From Mesorhizobium sp. M1C.F.Ca.ET.210.01.1.1 (lineage in GTDB: Bacteria; Pseudomonadota; Alphaproteobacteria; Rhizobiales; Rhizobiaceae): DNA of 64,000 nucleotides. The translations under genes were made by a program, and so were the position numbers. Shown here piece by piece: positions 1-8,116 of the stretch (within the stretch, counting starts at the first letter, position 1; every line of letters starts with the position of its first letter). Below the pieces are notes generated by a model. It saw only the letters and a list, made by a program, of their open reading frames with translations, was not told the DNA's origin and did not search any database. The stretch is from assembly GCF_004791585.1 (NCBI RefSeq), contig NZ_SRUU01000006.1, positions 186,001 to 250,000 on the forward strand, given 5' to 3'.

Positions 1-909
1 TTCGGCAACAACATCATCTATTCACCGGATTCGCGCACGGGCGACAATGTCCTGCTCGGCACGAAGGTCCATGTCCCGGTGGATGGCCCCGTCCGGGAAA
101 ATGTCGGGCTGCTGGGCTCGCCGCCCTTCGAAATCCCACGGATGGTCAATCGCGACAAGGAACTTCTCGGACTGATTTCCGACAGGGAGCGCCACCGCCG
201 CCTGCCGCTGAAGAACCTCCACAATCTGGTGACCGCGCTGCTGTTCGTGGCCGCGCAATGGCTGATCCTGTTCCTGACGCTCGCCATCTGGGACCGGGCG
301 CTGAACTACTATAGCGAGTGGGCTCAGACCGCCCTGTTCGTGGCGGTGGTGCTGACCTCGGTCATCGCAATTCCGTTCTACATCTTCCTCGAACGTGTCA
401 GCCTCGGTTTCCGCCGGCTGAAGCCGCGAATGGCCACGATCTACGACCCTGTCTTCTGGCGGCACGAGCGCCATTGGAAATTGTCGGATTCACCGATCAT
501 GGGCCTGTTCACCGGTACCCCGTTCAGGCCGCTCATCCTGCGGCTGATCGGTGTGAAGGTCGGGCGGCGCCTCTATGACGGAGGAAGCATCATAACCGAA
601 CGGTCGCTGGTGGAGATCGGCGACGACGTGACGCTCAACGAGGGCTGCGTCATCCAGGCGCACTCGCTGGAGGAAGGGGCATTCAAGTCCGACTACATCC
701 GCATCGGCGACGGCTGCACGCTCGCGCCGGCCGCCTTCGTCCACTACGCGGTGGTGATGGGCAAGGGATCCGTCGCGGATGTCGACTGCTTCGTGATGAA
801 GGGCGAAGTGCTGGAACCGAACACGATCTGGCGGGGCAACCCGGCGAAGCTCTATGGCGTCGTGACGCCGATCGATGCCGGCGCGATCAAGATTGGGCAG
901 GAACGGTGA
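1..909 (+). CDS. Pls/PosA-type nonribosomal peptide synthetase, C-terminal part (5' end outside window)
   Basis: The frame is open from base 1, so this is the last ~302 residues of a longer protein. What remains is the terminal module typical of Pls/PosA-family synthetases (the epsilon-poly-lysine synthase relatives). It has left-handed beta-helix hexapeptide-type stretches (IGDDVTLNEG..., IRIGDGCTLAP), two hydrophobic segments at window residues about 74-95 and 108-124, and a final WRGNPAKLYG motif as in acetyltransferase-like beta-helices. In this family the terminal region is membrane-bound and is thought to help chain elongation and peptide-bond formation. The adenylation and carrier domains would lie upstream of the window. 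The stop codon overlaps the next start (GTGA), so translation is coupled to the GNAT gene, and a phosphopantetheinyl transferase follows. Family assignment is good; the product made is unknown. Confidence 0.75.
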   Translation, partial: FGNNIIYSPDSRTGDNVLLGTKVHVPVDGPVRENVGLLGSPPFEIPRMVNRDKELLGLISDRERHRRLPLKNLHNLVTALLFVAAQWLILFLTLAIWDRALNYYSEWAQTALFVAVVLTSVIAIPFYIFLERVSLGFRRLKPRMATIYDPVFWRHERHWKLSDSPIMGLFTGTPFRPLILRLIGVKVGRRLYDGGSIITERSLVEIGDDVTLNEGCVIQAHSLEEGAFKSDYIRIGDGCTLAPAAFVHYAVVMGKGSVADVDCFVMKGEVLEPNTIWRGNPAKLYGVVTPIDAGAIKIGQER

Positions 910-1376
910 CGCCTGCCGCATGGACGCGCGACCCGTCGGTGGTCCTGGAACCCGTCGGCGAGGGTAACCGGCGGGCGGTCCAGGAGCTAGAGCTGCTGCC
1001 TGAGCAGCAAGACTTTGTCGCCTCCAATGCCGACTCGCTTGAAGAAGCCGAAGAGGACGACGAAGCCATTGCCCGCGCCGTCGTCGCGGCCGGACACGTC
1101 GTCGGATTCCTGATGTACAGCGCCCCGGACGACGATGACGAGGCAACCATCTACCGCTTCATGATCGACCGCCGCGAGCAGGGCAAGGGCCTGGGCCGTG
1201 CCGCGGTCGCCAAAGTGCTGGAACAGATTGCGCGCCTTGGCCATATCCACCGCGTTGCGATTTGCTACGAGCCGAACAATGAGGCCGCTCGTCGCCTTTA
1301 TGCCGGCTTCGGTTTCGTGGAGCAGGGATTTGACGAGGACGACGACATGATCGCCGTGCTTGAATTGAGCCGATAG
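906..1376 (+). CDS. GNAT family N-acetyltransferase, spermidine-acetyltransferase-like
   Basis: This 156-residue GNAT-fold protein starts with GTG, overlapping the synthetase stop by four bases. The acetyl-CoA loop is visible as REQGKGLGRAAV (about residues 79-90), followed by the typical NEAARRLYAGFGF helix-strand near the end. The early QQDFVASNADSL segment is like the one in BltD/spermidine-type acetyltransferases, which suggests a polyamine or amine substrate, but this is inference. There is an unusual acidic patch (EEAEEDDEA, and DDDDEA later). Because it sits between a Pls-type synthetase and its phosphopantetheinyl transferase, the likely role is to acetylate an amine in the peptide product or to protect the host from it. 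Confidence 0.8.
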   Translation: MTPAAWTRDPSVVLEPVGEGNRRAVQELELLPEQQDFVASNADSLEEAEEDDEAIARAVVAAGHVVGFLMYSAPDDDDEATIYRFMIDRREQGKGLGRAAVAKVLEQIARLGHIHRVAICYEPNNEAARRLYAGFGFVEQGFDEDDDMIAVLELSR

Positions 1377-1379
1377 CGC

Positions 1380-2027
1380 GTGCACGCCCGGTCGGACAGC
1401 ACGCTGCTTGCCATCGCCGTGGATCGGGCGCTGGTCAGCTTTGCGCCACCCGGTCTGCTGACCGGCTGCCGTCGCATTGAGATGGGGGATGAACGATATC
1501 TCGTGCCGGCGGAACGCGCCTCAATCGCCACACGCGAGCACAAAGCCCGCGCTGCCAGCGGAGCGGGCCGCAGGATCGCGCACGAATTGCTGGGACGTTT
1601 GGGCTCTGCCGATATCGCGGTGTCGCGCGGCGGCTTGGGAAATCCGATTTGGCCGCCGGGCACCGTCGGTTCGATCGCGCATGACGACGAGATGGCCGTG
1701 GCGGTCGCCGCGCGCACGGATGCGATGAGAAGCGTCGGCGTCGACATCGAGCCTGCCTTGCCATTGCCTGCCGACCTGCGGCCCATGGTGGCCGCGCCGC
1801 AAGACCGCCTGGGCGATCTCGACCCGGGCATCGGCAGCCGCATTCTGTTTGCCGCCAAGGAAGCGGTCTACAAGGCGTCGTTTCCGCTCGACGGCCGCGT
1901 GCTGGGCTTTGAGGACATCGCCGTCGATTTCGAATCGGGCGAAGCCGTCACGTCATCCGGCCGGCGGCTGACGGTGCGTTTCACCGTCTCCCCAAGAATC
2001 CTGACGCTGGCTTATCCGGCGCGCTGA
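1380..2027 (+). CDS. 4'-phosphopantetheinyl transferase (EntD/Sfp superfamily)
   Basis: The 215-residue protein transfers the phosphopantetheine arm of CoA to carrier-protein serines. The two signatures of the superfamily are present: VGVDIEP with its metal-binding Asp and Glu (about residues 120-126), and the FAAKEAVYKA motif (about 158-167). The RRIAHELL and GSIAHDDEMAVAV segments also fit Sfp/EntD members. It starts at a GTG four bases after the GNAT stop, so the three genes form one transcription unit. Its obvious client is the carrier domain of the synthetase cut by the left edge of the window. The 3' side is followed by decayed sequence, so this is the end of the operon. Confidence 0.88.
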   Translation: MHARSDSTLLAIAVDRALVSFAPPGLLTGCRRIEMGDERYLVPAERASIATREHKARAASGAGRRIAHELLGRLGSADIAVSRGGLGNPIWPPGTVGSIAHDDEMAVAVAARTDAMRSVGVDIEPALPLPADLRPMVAAPQDRLGDLDPGIGSRILFAAKEAVYKASFPLDGRVLGFEDIAVDFESGEAVTSSGRRLTVRFTVSPRILTLAYPAR

Positions 2028-2097
2028 GAGTTCCCGCCGAGGCGCGTCGCCCTGTCGGGCTCCGAGCAGGACCCGGACCTCTGGGAAGAAGCTGGCT

Positions 2098-2420
2098 GCA
2101 GGTGCTGGGCCGCGCCACGTCGGGCATTCCCGACCTGGTGAAGGCGTTCACGGAAAAGGGCGAGGATTTCATGTCGAGGCCGAGTTGCGAAGGTCGGTGG
2201 CTCGCATGAACGCGCTGGCCGGGGGCGAGCTGTTGCTCGATGCGGCGCAGGTCTGAGCGTGAGATCCGCGCCCGCGACATGCAGCTCGACGGCGCGGCGC
2301 GGCGCGCGCACCTAACTCGGCGACAAGCTGATCCGCACGGCCAAGCCGCACAAGATGCTCGATCAGGCGAACGGCCCGCTGATTGCGCTGCGTCTCAATA
2401 TCCTCGCCCGCAAGACGTGA
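2098..2420 (+). pseudogene. Relic of a KsdD-like FAD-binding dehydrogenase
   Basis: No intact reading frame exists here, but conserved pieces of one protein can be read by changing frame. They are LVKAFTEKGEDF, then VEAELRRSVARMNALAGG, then EREIRARDMQLDGAAR, and after a stop LGDKLIRTAKPHKMLD followed by NGPLIALRLNILARKT. Order and wording match the C-terminal half of FAD-binding dehydrogenases of the 3-ketosteroid-dehydrogenase-like type, where the last block precedes the FAD-binding end. At least two frameshifts and two stops separate the pieces and the final FAD-binding block is missing. The rest of the gap up to 2552 shows nothing I recognise. Confidence 0.6.
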
Positions 2421-2552
2421 CGATGCGCGGAGACTCCTACGGGGCCGCCTCCGGCAACTTTGGACACTTTCCTTAAGCAAGACCGCCTCATGCCGTGGGT
2501 ACCCACGCGCTTTAACAGATGCTAATATTCTCCGTTACTCGGGAACGTCGCA

Positions 2553-3749
2553 ATGTCCAAGATTTGCTTGTTGTGCGCGTGCCTTCTTTTTCTGGCCGGC
2601 TTGTCGACACCGGCTGCCTCTGAAGCCCAAATAGGTCAACGCAGCCACAGATATGCACTTGTGATCGGCAACTCCGCCTACCGCTATGCGCCATCGCTCC
2701 CTAACGGGGTGAATGACGCCAAAGCGATCGCTCAGGTTTTGCGAGAGACAGGTTTTGAGGTCACCCTCGGATTGGACGCTGAGGCATCAACGTTCAGGCA
2801 ACTCATCGGAAAATTCAGGCGAAACTTGCAGCCGGGTGACGTCTCCCTTTTTTACTACGCAGGACACGGGCTCCAAGCGAACGGCGAAAACTACTTATTG
2901 CCTGTTGATGCCGCCCTTCAACGTCCCGCCGACTTGGCTCTGGAGGCTGAGCGCCTGCAAGACATTATCGCCGTCATGACGGCCGAGGAAAATACCGCAA
3001 TCGTCCTTCTCGATGCCTGCCGGGACAATCCTTTCGTCAAACAATTGAGTGGACAGGGTCAAAGTCGCGGCCTTGCCATAGGGAAGGGGCTGGGAGCCCT
3101 GGATGCTGGCAGGGGAGTCTTTATCGGCTTTGCAACACAGCCCGGCAACGTCGCCCTCGATGGGGCCGTCAATCATAGCCCGTTTGCAGACTCTCTCGTG
3201 AAGCGCATAAAAACTCCTTCGATCGACATTGAAATCCTTATGCGTCGCGTCCGGTTGGACGTCATGAACGCCACCTCTGGGAAGCAGGTGCCCTGGAGCA
3301 ACTCATCCCTGGTGGAGCCGGGGTTCTCATTCAACCCAGATGCCGCGTCTAGTCAGTCTCCGGCAGAACCCTATCAGCCACACATCAACACGGCGACGGA
3401 GCTCGAATTTTGGAAATCGATCGAGGATACATCCGATGTCTCGATGTATCGCGCCTATCTAGCGGCATTTCCGAATGGGGCATTCATCGAAATTGCAAAG
3501 AGCCGAATTGCCAAGTTCGAAGCACCTGCGCCGCTACGCAAAAAAATCCTGCCGAAGAAAGTCAGTCGCAAACCGCTAACCTCGTTGCCTGTCAATGAAC
3601 CCTCCGCCAATCGTTCGGCGGAAACGACCGCACCTGCTAAACCAGAATCCATTGGCCGATGCAGGGATGGCAACAAAGAGAGATGTCGCCAGAGATGCCG
3701 TGAGGGCGCAAGGCGTGCCTGTCGTAAGCTGCAACAGCTAGGGGGTTAA
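2553..3749 (+). CDS. Exported caspase-like (peptidase C14) protein
   Basis: A 398-residue protein with a Sec signal peptide (residues 1-24, CLLCACLLFLAGL then AAS) followed by a caspase p20-like domain. The catalytic dyad is visible: His in YYAGHG (about residue 103) and Cys in LLDACRDNPF (about 154). The start of the domain has the YALVIGNSAY motif common to bacterial metacaspase-like proteins. After the domain comes one copy of the EFWKSI...YRAYLAAFPNGAF unit often found behind such domains, then a Pro/Lys-rich linker and a Cys/Arg-rich tail (CRDGNKERCRQRCREG). It should act in the periplasm; the substrate is unknown. Base composition is clearly more AT-rich than its neighbours, it stands alone, and relic sequence lies upstream, all of which suggests acquisition. 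Confidence 0.85.
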   Translation: MSKICLLCACLLFLAGLSTPAASEAQIGQRSHRYALVIGNSAYRYAPSLPNGVNDAKAIAQVLRETGFEVTLGLDAEASTFRQLIGKFRRNLQPGDVSLFYYAGHGLQANGENYLLPVDAALQRPADLALEAERLQDIIAVMTAEENTAIVLLDACRDNPFVKQLSGQGQSRGLAIGKGLGALDAGRGVFIGFATQPGNVALDGAVNHSPFADSLVKRIKTPSIDIEILMRRVRLDVMNATSGKQVPWSNSSLVEPGFSFNPDAASSQSPAEPYQPHINTATELEFWKSIEDTSDVSMYRAYLAAFPNGAFIEIAKSRIAKFEAPAPLRKKILPKKVSRKPLTSLPVNEPSANRSAETTAPAKPESIGRCRDGNKERCRQRCREGARRACRKLQQLGG

Positions 3750-3847
3750 CAACGCCGACGACCGCCTCATGGGGCGACTGAGGGCGCGTCGCGGCGGGCG
3801 TGGTTGACCCGCGATCCGACGACACGATGTGAGGGTATGCCGCCAAA

Positions 3848-4213
3848 CTATCTGCTGGCAAGCATCATGCGGTTGCCTTCGCTGTCGCGGAATTCGGCCA
3901 CGGTGCGGCCCGGCTGCCACGGCGCTTCCTGCGGTTCCGTCACGATCTCGACGCCTTTGGCCTTGAGCGACGCGCCCGTTGCCTCGACATCATCGTCGAC
4001 CAGGACGAGCACCGACTCGGCGCTCGGTACCGCATTGGCGCGCCTGATGAAATGCAGATTGGTGACCGCGAAGGGAAAAGCCACCTCGACCCAGCGCCAG
4101 CCACCATCGCCCATCGGGTGATCGGCAATGACCTGGCACGCAAGGTTTTCGGTATAGAACGCCTTGGCGCGGTCCTGGTCAGCTACGGGCAATTCGGCAA
4201 ACTGGATATGCAC
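3848..4213 (-). CDS. VOC family (glyoxalase/bleomycin-resistance-like) protein
   Basis: About 121 residues with a vicinal-oxygen-chelate fold: HIQFAELPVADQDRAKAFYTE at the start and EFRDSEGNRMMLA at the end, where the Glu/His metal ligands of this family normally lie. I place the start at a GTG seven bases after a GAGGAG ribosome site; an upstream ATG lies at 4228 but has no better site. This subgroup is often annotated as a lactoylglutathione-lyase relative or dioxygenase; the substrate cannot be read from the sequence. It is convergent with the caspase gene and divergent from the small gene at 4360. Confidence 0.8.
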   Translation of the reverse strand: MHIQFAELPVADQDRAKAFYTENLACQVIADHPMGDGGWRWVEVAFPFAVTNLHFIRRANAVPSAESVLVLVDDDVEATGASLKAKGVEIVTEPQEAPWQPGRTVAEFRDSEGNRMMLASR

Positions 4214-4359
4214 AATGTCTCTCCTCATCGCGGCCGCGGGCGCGGCCTCTACGCGTCAAAGACGTTTGCCCCGAGCAAAAAGATTCGCGAGCCGATGAGA
4301 ATCTTTTCGGCGGCACGAAGCGTCTTGCTCACGTGGATACGTCAAACAGGAGACGACAA

Positions 4360-4680
4360 ATGAACTGCAACCTTATCCGCTACGGCGTGAAGGACACCAG
4401 CATCGCCGAGAACCGGGAGATGGTGGCAAAGGTGTTCGAGGCGCTCGATGAAGCGAAGCCGCAATCGGTCCGCTATCTTGTCCTCGAACTGGAGAACGGC
4501 GAATTCGTCCATCTCGTCGGCTATGACAAGGACAGTTCGGAACTGACAGGGCTCGAAGCGTTCAAGGCCTTCGTGGCCGATCACGCCGGGCGGCGCTCGA
4601 CACCGCTGGCCAGGTCGCCGGCGAAGGTCATCGGCAACTATCATATGCTGTCGAATGCCGACGAGGCCGTGCCGGCCTGA
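4360..4680 (+). CDS. Small conserved-looking hypothetical protein upstream of an ECF sigma factor
   Basis: 106 residues, not recognised with certainty. I chose the ATG at 4360 because AGGAG lies eight bases upstream; an in-frame ATG at 4333 has no such site. The sequence (NREMVAKVFEAL, VRYLVLELENGEFVHLVGYD, LTGLEAFKAFVAD) looks like a soluble alpha/beta protein, perhaps a dimeric ferredoxin-like barrel of the monooxygenase/stress type, which is only a guess. It precedes the sigma factor by 46 bases in the same orientation, so the two probably share a transcript and this gene may belong to the sigma factor's regulon. Confidence 0.65.
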   Translation: MNCNLIRYGVKDTSIAENREMVAKVFEALDEAKPQSVRYLVLELENGEFVHLVGYDKDSSELTGLEAFKAFVADHAGRRSTPLARSPAKVIGNYHMLSNADEAVPA

Positions 4681-4726
4681 CCGGCGTGGTATGGCCCAGT
4701 AGCGGCGGATGCGAGAAACGAGAACG

Positions 4727-5614
4727 ATGAGCACAGCGAAATTCGACCGGATGGCGCTTGAAGCGATGCTCGTCAGCCTGCGTCCTAGACTGCACCGCTA
4801 CGCCGCCCGCATGGCCGGCTCGACGGTCGAGGGCGAGGACATCGTGCAGGAGGCGGTGGTGAAGGCGCTTGCTGCGCATGACGGCGGCGCCACGGTCGAG
4901 CGTCCCGAACAATGGCTGTTCCGCATCGCCCACAATGCGGCGCAGGATCATCTGCGCCGCCGCCAGCGGGAGCGCTCGCGCATGAGCGAGGCCGACATGA
5001 CCGGAATAGAGGACCTCTCCGCCGGCGCGGAGACGCGGCTTGCGGCGGCGACCAGCCTGCGCAGCTTCATGCAGCTTACACTGGCGCAGCGCAGCGCGGT
5101 GATCCTGGTCGATGTGCTCGGCCTCAACTTGCATGAGACCTGCGAGGTGACGGGCGCGACGCTTGCCGCCACCAAGGCGGCACTGCATCGCGGCCGAGCC
5201 GAGCTGAAGGCACTGTCATCGGCGCCGGACGACGTGGCTATCCCGAAGCTCTATCCGGAAGAAGAACGCCGGCTGCGCCGCTACATCGATCTCTTCAACG
5301 GCCGCGACTTCGATGGCGTCAAGGCGCTGATTGCCGAAGACATCCAACTCGACGTCGTCAACCGCATCCGCCTGCGCGGCAAGAGGGAGGCCTCGACCTA
5401 CTTCGGCAACTACGACCGCGTCAGCGACTGGGCGCTGTCGCTCGGCTTCGTCGACGGTCAGCCGGCGATCCTGATCAACAACCCGCAGGCGGACGATGCT
5501 GTGCGCGGCTTCGTGCTGATCGACTGGCGCGGCGATGAGGCAGTCCGCATCCGCGATTTCCGCTATGCGCCTTATTGCGTTGCCGATGCAGACATCCGCT
5601 TCGTTGCAGATTGA
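4727..5614 (+). CDS. ECF sigma factor with C-terminal SnoaL-like domain
   Basis: The 295-residue protein has sigma region 2 (LRPRLHRYAARMAG...EDIVQEAVVKAL, FRIAHNAAQDHLRRR) and region 4 (LTLAQRSAVILVDVLGLNLHETCEVTG...KAALHRGRAELK), followed by a ~120-residue C-terminal domain that looks SnoaL/NTF2-like (RRYIDLFNGRDFDGVKALIAED). This layout is known from ECF41-like sigma factors, where the tail modulates core binding in place of a separate anti-sigma factor. The linker motif WLPEP typical of ECF41 is not present, so it is a related but different group. The start at 4727 (MSTAKFDRM) is preferred over an ATG 18 bases upstream; neither has a strong ribosome site. A shattered second copy of part of region 2 lies at 7516. 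Confidence 0.82.
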   Translation: MSTAKFDRMALEAMLVSLRPRLHRYAARMAGSTVEGEDIVQEAVVKALAAHDGGATVERPEQWLFRIAHNAAQDHLRRRQRERSRMSEADMTGIEDLSAGAETRLAAATSLRSFMQLTLAQRSAVILVDVLGLNLHETCEVTGATLAATKAALHRGRAELKALSSAPDDVAIPKLYPEEERRLRRYIDLFNGRDFDGVKALIAEDIQLDVVNRIRLRGKREASTYFGNYDRVSDWALSLGFVDGQPAILINNPQADDAVRGFVLIDWRGDEAVRIRDFRYAPYCVADADIRFVAD

Positions 5615-5754
5615 GCCGAGGTGGTGCGAGCAGGTGCCGCACAGCGCTTGCTGACAGGGATCGGCAGGCGCTTACCGGGGGGCATCCTTGGGCCGCCCCA
5701 TGGATACGACAGACGTCTAGCTCTCGCTCCTCGCCGTCGATTCCCTCTTTTTAA

Positions 5755-5768
5755 CGAAAAATAGTTCG
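5755..5768. promoter_or_regulatory. Candidate TetR operator, CGAA-N6-TTCG (copy 1)
   Basis: CGAA, six A/T-rich bases, TTCG. The same arms and spacing occur twice between 6376 and 6418 before the SDR gene. This copy lies 16 bases before the regulator's ATG, a position fitting autorepression. Seen in the sequence; binding is inferred. Confidence 0.5.
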
Positions 5769-5783
5769 GCTATTGTGACGACC

Positions 5784-6356
5784 ATGAAGCTCAAGGACGA
5801 GAAAAAACTGGATGCCGTTATTGCCGCGACCTGTCGCCTGGCGGCTGAGCGCGGGCTGTTCGGCCTGACCCTGGCCGAAATCGCCAAGGCGGCCGGCATC
5901 GGCACCAGCACACTCTATGTCTATTTCGCCGACAAGGAGGCGCTGTTCAACGAGGTCTTCCGCCGCGCCAAGCGCGACGCGGTGGATTTCTATGGCGGCG
6001 AAGTCGACGCCACGGCGCCGCTCAAGGCAAGAGTGCGCAGCGTATGGGCCAGAATGCTTGATCATCGCCTGCGTCGGCACGACGAGGTCAGCTTCATGGA
6101 GCAATTTGTCGGCTCTTCCTTCATGAGCGATGAGACCCGCGACTACAGCTCGCGGCTCAGCGACGGGCTGATGCAGATCGTCACCGAGGGACAGGGAGCG
6201 GAGCTGCTAAAAGATGTGCCGGCACCTTTCCTGACCTCGCTGTTCATCGGCTCGGTCCGCGAGACGGCGCGGCTGATTCGCGCGGGGGCGATCACCGACA
6301 CGGACGAAAGCCGTGCCATAGCCTTCCAGCTTTGTTGGGATGGCATCCGGTCCTGA
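5784..6356 (+). CDS. TetR/AcrR family transcriptional regulator
   Basis: About 190 residues. The N-terminal helix-turn-helix is clear: AAERGLFGLTLAEIAKAAGIGTSTLYVYFADKEALF, with the TLYVYF recognition helix typical of AcrR-like members. The ligand-binding half is not conserved enough to name an effector. The ATG at 5784 is chosen; a GTG three codons upstream is possible. It lies 76 bases before an SDR gene in the same direction. The shared CGAA-N6-TTCG repeat before both genes points to control of itself and the dehydrogenase. Confidence 0.88.
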   Translation: MKLKDEKKLDAVIAATCRLAAERGLFGLTLAEIAKAAGIGTSTLYVYFADKEALFNEVFRRAKRDAVDFYGGEVDATAPLKARVRSVWARMLDHRLRRHDEVSFMEQFVGSSFMSDETRDYSSRLSDGLMQIVTEGQGAELLKDVPAPFLTSLFIGSVRETARLIRAGAITDTDESRAIAFQLCWDGIRS

Positions 6357-6375
6357 CCATCTTTTTTGCTTGTTA

Positions 6376-6418
6376 AGCGAATAAATTTTCGGTAATGATT
6401 GGCGAATAAATTTTCGCC
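6376..6418. promoter_or_regulatory. Two tandem candidate TetR operators
   Basis: Two copies of a CGAA-TAAATT-TTCG core, at 6376-6393 and 6401-6418, spaced 25 bases apart. The second is flanked to give perfect six-base arms GGCGAA/TTCGCC. Together with the copy at 5755 they frame the TetR gene and end one base before the AAGGAG of the SDR gene, so a bound repressor would block its initiation. Confidence 0.6.
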
Positions 6419-6432
6419 AAAGGAGCAATGTC

Positions 6433-7260
6433 ATGTCTGTTGAAGGTTCTCCCGTCGTCCTGATCACCGGTGCCTCGACCGGAATCGGCCACGCCGCCGC
6501 GCATCTCTTCGCCGAACGCGGCTGGCGCGTCGCCGCCACCATGCGGAACCCTTCCGCCAGCGCTGCGCCGGCGCAAGATCAGCACGTTGCGGTGCTGCCG
6601 CTCGACGTTACCGATCCTGCTTCGGTCAAGACGGCGGTTGCGGCGACGTTGGAGCAATTCGGCCGGATCGATGTCGTCGTCAACAATGCCGGCTATGGTC
6701 TGTTCGGCCCGTTCGAAACAGCGAGCGACGAACAGATTCGCCTGCAGTTTGCCACCAATGTCGATGGCGTCTTCGCCGTGACCCGCGAGGTCCTGCCGGC
6801 AATGCGGCGTCAGGGCAGCGGCACGATCATCAATGTCGCCTCGCTTGGCGGTCTGATAACTCTTCCCTTTTTCTCCCTCTATCATGCGACCAAATTCGCA
6901 GTGGTCGGCTTCACCGAGTCCTTGTCCTTCGAACTCGCGCCGCTCGGCATCCGCGCCAAGGTCATCGCGCCGGGCGGGGTGGCCACCGATTTCGCAGGTC
7001 GATCGCTCGCACAGACATTCGCAGAGGGTGAGCATGCCTATGGCAACACCCTGTCCAAGGTCATGGCGGCAATGACCGCGCGACGCGGCAATTATTCCAG
7101 CCCCAAGTCAATCACCGAGACCATTTTCACGGCGGCGACCGACGGCACCGGCCGGGTTCTGTATCTCGCCGGTCCCGATGCCGAACAGGCCTTCGCACTG
7201 CGCCAAAGCTTGTCGGAGGCGGAAAGGCTGGAAATGGTCAGGCAACATTCCGGCCTGTGA
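6433..7260 (+). CDS. Short-chain dehydrogenase/reductase
   Basis: A 275-residue classical SDR. It has the NAD(P)-binding TGASTGIG (residues 12-19), NNAGYG, the catalytic Ser region (NVASLGG) and YHATK with the catalytic Tyr and Lys. The Arg after the second strand (ATMRNP) favours NADP(H). The substrate is unknown; the sequence is close to the oxidoreductase/SDR group that acts on ketones and aldehydes. AAGGAG precedes the ATG. The gene is regulated, by inference, by the TetR protein immediately upstream. Confidence 0.9.
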   Translation: MSVEGSPVVLITGASTGIGHAAAHLFAERGWRVAATMRNPSASAAPAQDQHVAVLPLDVTDPASVKTAVAATLEQFGRIDVVVNNAGYGLFGPFETASDEQIRLQFATNVDGVFAVTREVLPAMRRQGSGTIINVASLGGLITLPFFSLYHATKFAVVGFTESLSFELAPLGIRAKVIAPGGVATDFAGRSLAQTFAEGEHAYGNTLSKVMAAMTARRGNYSSPKSITETIFTAATDGTGRVLYLAGPDAEQAFALRQSLSEAERLEMVRQHSGL

Positions 7261-7515
7261 CGGGCGCTCGCCGCCTCCCATGACGTGCCAACCGAGCGCT
7301 GGGCTCGGCCATAGTCGCCGGCGCCGGAGCCCAGCGATCGCTCCCACCGAGAATCGCGGTTTTCTACGATGGTAGTGGCCATGGCAGATGCGCGTGGGTT
7401 CGAGGTGATCATCTACGGCATCCTTGGCCATAGGGCCGGCTGATCGCCGCGCGTCTGCTGAAGACCCATGGTGCTTCCGGCAATCTGGCCGGGCCATGGC
7501 CGAGCGCAGCGCGGC

Positions 7516-7593
7516 TTGATTGACGCCCCAGCGGCGGTGAAGACGCTGCAGGCACGTGACGGCGGCGCAACGCTCGAACGGCCCGAGCAGCTC
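7516..7593 (+). pseudogene. Relic of a second ECF sigma factor (region 2 fragment)
   Basis: Read from 7516, this fragment gives VKTLQARDGGATLERPEQL, which matches VKALAAHDGGATVERPEQW in the intact sigma factor at 4727. The DNA also aligns (GTGAAG.CGCT, then GACGGCGGCGC, then CGGCCCGAGCAG). After this the match is lost. It is either a decayed paralogue or the trace of a tandem duplication. The rest of the 7261-7736 gap shows no gene that I can support. Confidence 0.55.
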
Positions 7594-7736
7594 TGCGGCG
7601 CTCGCGCGCACGCGCTGCCATGCGCCGGCTTCGCGATGGCTCGCACCACCCTCTGAGTATCCCATGGCTCCCGCCCGCAAAGAACACAGATCGCGCCATG
7701 CATTGCCATCAAGATAGATGTTTGAGACATCAATCC

Positions 7737-7764
7737 TTGACGATAGAACCTTTTAATGTATGCT
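7737..7764 (+). promoter_or_regulatory. Candidate sigma-70 promoter of the hyf-like operon
   Basis: TTGACG, 16 bases, TATGCT, in an A/T-rich stretch 47 bases before the GTG of the Xre gene. Good -35, fair -10. No FNR/FixK-type box (TTGAY-N4-RTCAA) is present; the nearby TTGA-N4-TCAA at 7721 has the wrong spacing. Confidence 0.4.
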
Positions 7765-7810
7765 GTAGCGTGTAGACCTCATATCTCAGAACTGATCAAA
7801 AGAGTCGCCG

Positions 7811-8116
7811 GTGATAACCGCACCGCAGTTGCGCGCCGCCAGATCGCTGCTTGGCATCGACCAGCGCCGGCTTGCCGAATTGTCCGGCCTGTCGGTGCCG
7901 ACGATCCAGCGCATGGAGGCCAGCGGCTCGATCATCCGGGGCAATGTCGATTCGCTGATGAAGCTGATCGCCGCGCTTGAGGTGGCCGGCATCGAATTGA
8001 TCGGAGAAGGCACGGTCAGCCAGGGCGGCGGTCGCGGCGTGCGGCTGAAGGTCGGTTTCGGCTCGGCCAGGGCATCCGATGCCGACGATGCCGGGTCCGG
8101 CGGGAGCCTGCCGTGA
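7811..8116 (+). CDS. Xre-type helix-turn-helix regulator
   Basis: 101 residues. Residues 4-66 form a helix-turn-helix domain (QLRAARSLLGIDQRRLAELSG then VPTIQRMEASG), with a Gly-rich C-terminal tail. It starts with GTG, and its stop overlaps the GTG of the first complex subunit by three bases, so regulator and complex are made from one message. The position makes it the probable local regulator of the operon, but the signal is unknown. Similar very short Xre proteins in rhizobia are often single-domain DNA binders. Confidence 0.83.
   Translation: MITAPQLRAARSLLGIDQRRLAELSGLSVPTIQRMEASGSIIRGNVDSLMKLIAALEVAGIELIGEGTVSQGGGRGVRLKVGFGSARASDADDAGSGGSLP

Noticed and set aside
7720..7732. TTGA-N4-TCAA before the Xre gene as an FNR/FixK box.
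   Set aside because: Spacing between the half-sites is four instead of six bases.
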